Source of the DNA: Planctomycetota bacterium
Lineage (GTDB): Bacteria; Planctomycetota; B15-G4; JADJEK01
Reading direction: 5' to 3'
DNA length: 7,454 nt
NCBI GenBank assembly: GCA_016795255.1
Contig: JAEUIB010000257.1
Span: forward strand, 1-7,454
Positions 5,867 through 7,454 of this stretch are shown here, piece by piece. The notes beneath the pieces were generated by a model, which saw only the letters and a program-made list of their open reading frames with translations, did no database searches and was not told the origin of the DNA. The number at the start of each line of letters is the position of its first letter. Position 1 is the first letter of the stretch. The position numbers and the translations under genes are program-made.

Positions 5867-7281
5867 GAGTGCTGTTCGTCCTGCACTTCTTCCTGCCGCG
5901 GCATTCGGCCGGCACCGAGGTCTACACCGACAGCATCGCGCGCGCGTTGCGCGAGCGCGGTCACGACGTGCATCTGTTCTTCACCGAGAAGGTGCTGTCG
6001 AAACACAACTACGCGCTCGAACGACGCGACTGGCACGGCATCCCGTGCCACGTGCTGACGAACAACCTGCTCTACGAGTCGTTCGACGAGACCTTCACGA
6101 ACCCCGACGTCGAGCGCCAGTTCCGCGTCGTGCTCGACGAAGTGAAGCCCGACGTCGTCCACGTCCAGCACGTGATGCTGCTGTCGATGGGGCTGCCGGC
6201 GATCGCGAAGGAGCGCGGCATCCCGGTCCTGATGACGCTGCACGACTTCTTCCTCGCGTGCGCGCGATTCGGGCAATTGCTGGAGCACGGCGAGCGCGTC
6301 TGCACCGGGCCGGAGCCGAAGAAGTGCGCGAACTGCATGGCCGACTTCAAGTTCGCGCAGACGAAGCTGCAGCAGCGCATGATCTCGGCGATCCGGTGGA
6401 CGAAGAACGTCGCCGGATTCGACCTCGCTCCGGTCGTCGACGTCCTGCGCGGACTGCCGCTCGTGCGCGGCGGCGGCTCGGATGCGGCGGCGCCGACCGA
6501 CGCCGGGGACCATGCCCGACGGGCGCGCGTCGACTCGTTCGTGCCATTGTTCAAGCGGCGCGCGAAGGCCTTCCTCGCGCTCGCGCGTCACGTCGACCGA
6601 TTCCTCGCGCCGTCGAAGACCGTGCGCGAGGGCATGGCCGCGTTCGGGCTGTCGAAGCGGAAGATCCACGTGTTGCCGCTCGGGATCGAGATGCCGGCGC
6701 ACACCGAGCGCCGGCGCCGCGAGCACGACGACGTCGTGTTCGGGTTCGTCGGCACGCTGGCGCCGCACAAGGGCGTCCACGTCGCGATCGAGGCCATGCG
6801 CTTCCTGAAGGGCCACGGCCGGCTGCTGGTGTTCGGCCGCCGTGACTACTACCCGGATTACGTCGCGCGGCTCGAGCAGCTCGCGCAGGGCCTGAACGTC
6901 GAATTGAAGGGGCCGGTGCCGCGTCGCGATCTGGCGAAGGCGTTCGCACAGCTCGACGTGCTCGTGGTGCCGTCGATCTGGTTCGAGAACTTCCCGATCG
7001 TCATCCAGGAAGCGCGCGCCGCCGGTGTGCCGGTCGTCGCGTCGAACCTCGGCGGTATGGCCGAAGCCGTGCGGCACGACGTCGACGGCTTGCTGTTCGC
7101 TCCGGGTGACGCGAAGGCGCTCGCGCGCGCGTTCGCGGTGTTCGTCCAGGATCGGTCGGCGATCGAACGCATGCGCGCCGCGGCGCCGACGCCGTTGTCG
7201 CTCGCGGCCCACGTCGATCGCATCGAGGAGGAACTGGTGGCGCTGGTCGAGAGACACCCCGTCGGCGAGGTGCGGTCTTGA
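5863..7281 (+). CDS. GT4-family glycosyltransferase with cysteine cluster and mid-domain insert
   Basis: This 472-residue GT-B fold enzyme belongs to glycosyltransferase family 4, retaining transferases that use nucleotide sugars. The N-terminal acceptor domain opens with MRVLFVLHFF and has AGTE at 16-19. LHDFFLAC (126-133) begins a cysteine set C133, C147, C155, C158 that mirrors the one in the fusion protein. Between CxxC and the LAPS strand (248-251) there are about 56 more residues than in the fusion's GT4, including a Gly/Ala-rich part near 203-215. The donor domain shows FVGTLAPHKG (295-304), ELKG (347-350) and the E-x7-E motif (E375/E383) followed by AAGVPVVAS, all intact. The open frame extends upstream, but ATG 5863 is the right start because it overlaps the previous stop by ATGA and begins at the first strand. 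It overlaps the following TTG-started GT4 gene by 4 bp, so three consecutive genes look translationally coupled. Donor and acceptor are not identifiable. Confidence 0.93.
   Translation: MRVLFVLHFFLPRHSAGTEVYTDSIARALRERGHDVHLFFTEKVLSKHNYALERRDWHGIPCHVLTNNLLYESFDETFTNPDVERQFRVVLDEVKPDVVHVQHVMLLSMGLPAIAKERGIPVLMTLHDFFLACARFGQLLEHGERVCTGPEPKKCANCMADFKFAQTKLQQRMISAIRWTKNVAGFDLAPVVDVLRGLPLVRGGGSDAAAPTDAGDHARRARVDSFVPLFKRRAKAFLALARHVDRFLAPSKTVREGMAAFGLSKRKIHVLPLGIEMPAHTERRRREHDDVVFGFVGTLAPHKGVHVAIEAMRFLKGHGRLLVFGRRDYYPDYVARLEQLAQGLNVELKGPVPRRDLAKAFAQLDVLVVPSIWFENFPIVIQEARAAGVPVVASNLGGMAEAVRHDVDGLLFAPGDAKALARAFAVFVQDRSAIERMRAAAPTPLSLAAHVDRIEEELVALVERHPVGEVRS
7267..7270 (+). promoter_or_regulatory. 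Ribosome binding site deciding the TTG start at 7278
   Basis: GAGG lies 7 bases upstream of TTG 7278, an ideal Shine-Dalgarno distance. No ATG or GTG nearby would give a complete GT4 N-terminus, so this site is the main support for initiation at TTG. Confidence 0.55.
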
Positions 7282-7454
7282 AGATCCTCCACGTCGTGCA
7301 TGGCTATCCGCCGGAGGTGATCGGCGGGACGGAGCTGTACGTCGCCCGCCTCGCTCGCGAGCAGCGACGCGCGGGGCACGAACCGCACGTGTTCGCCGGG
7401 TCGCTCGAATGGCGCAAGGACCTGGAGGTCGAGAAGAGCGTCGTCGACGACGTG
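7278..7454 (+). CDS. GT4-family glycosyltransferase, 5' part only, TTG start
   Basis: The first 59 codons of another GT4 transferase run off the window end. Starting at TTG 7278, which overlaps the previous stop as TTGA, the product begins MKILHVVHGYPPEVIGGTE. That is the N-terminal strand and GGTE loop of the acceptor domain, complete from residue 1. It matches the GT4 domain of the fusion gene at 24 of the first 42 positions by direct comparison, clearly closer than the 5863 GT4, so it is a paralog of the fusion's first domain. There is no in-frame ATG, so an ATG-only search would miss it. GAGG at 7267-7270 supports the start. The visible part lacks the donor domain, so it cannot be told whether this gene is a simple GT4 or again carries fused deacetylase or GT2 domains. 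Confidence 0.88.
   Translation, partial: MKILHVVHGYPPEVIGGTELYVARLAREQRRAGHEPHVFAGSLEWRKDLEVEKSVVDDV

Overview
The window is very GC-rich and has strong G/C bias at third codon positions. It is almost entirely coding, on the + strand, with genes overlapping by 4 bp or separated by a few bases. This fits a high-GC bacterium such as a planctomycete, acidobacterium, myxobacterium-like or other proteobacterium. Nothing here (no rRNA, tRNA or lineage marker) fixes the phylum. There are no mobile elements, CRISPR arrays or RNA genes that I can support.

Layout: (1) 5-718, a stand-alone PIG-L/LmbE-type zinc N-deacetylase. (2) 715-3693, a 992-residue three-domain protein: GT4 glycosyltransferase, then a second PIG-L deacetylase, then a GT2 glycosyltransferase. 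It starts in an ATGA overlap with gene 1. (3) 3697-4764, a GT2 glycosyltransferase that starts 3 bp after gene 2. (4) 4765-4912, the only real intergenic gap, 148 bp, with inverted and direct repeats and a weak -10-like box next to the next start. (5) 4913-5866, another GT2 glycosyltransferase. (6) 5863-7281, a GT4 glycosyltransferase overlapping gene 5 by ATGA. (7) 7278 to the window end, the 5' part of another GT4 that starts at TTG inside a TTGA overlap with gene 6 and has a good Shine-Dalgarno sequence.

Taken together this is part of a glycan assembly locus (cell-surface polysaccharide, O-antigen-like chain, glycolipid or a small glycoside). It encodes six glycosyltransferase domains (three GT4, three GT2) and two PIG-L deacetylase domains. 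Donor and acceptor sugars cannot be read from the sequence. The most notable object is the GT4-PIG-L-GT2 fusion. GT4 plus PIG-L is the enzyme pair that adds and then de-N-acetylates GlcNAc in mycothiol (MshA/MshB), bacillithiol (BshA/BshB) and GPI (PIG-A/PIG-L) synthesis. Here the pair is on one chain with a further transferase, and a paralogous free deacetylase is encoded directly upstream. A plausible but unproven reading is a route that adds an N-acetylated sugar, deacetylates it, then extends the chain.
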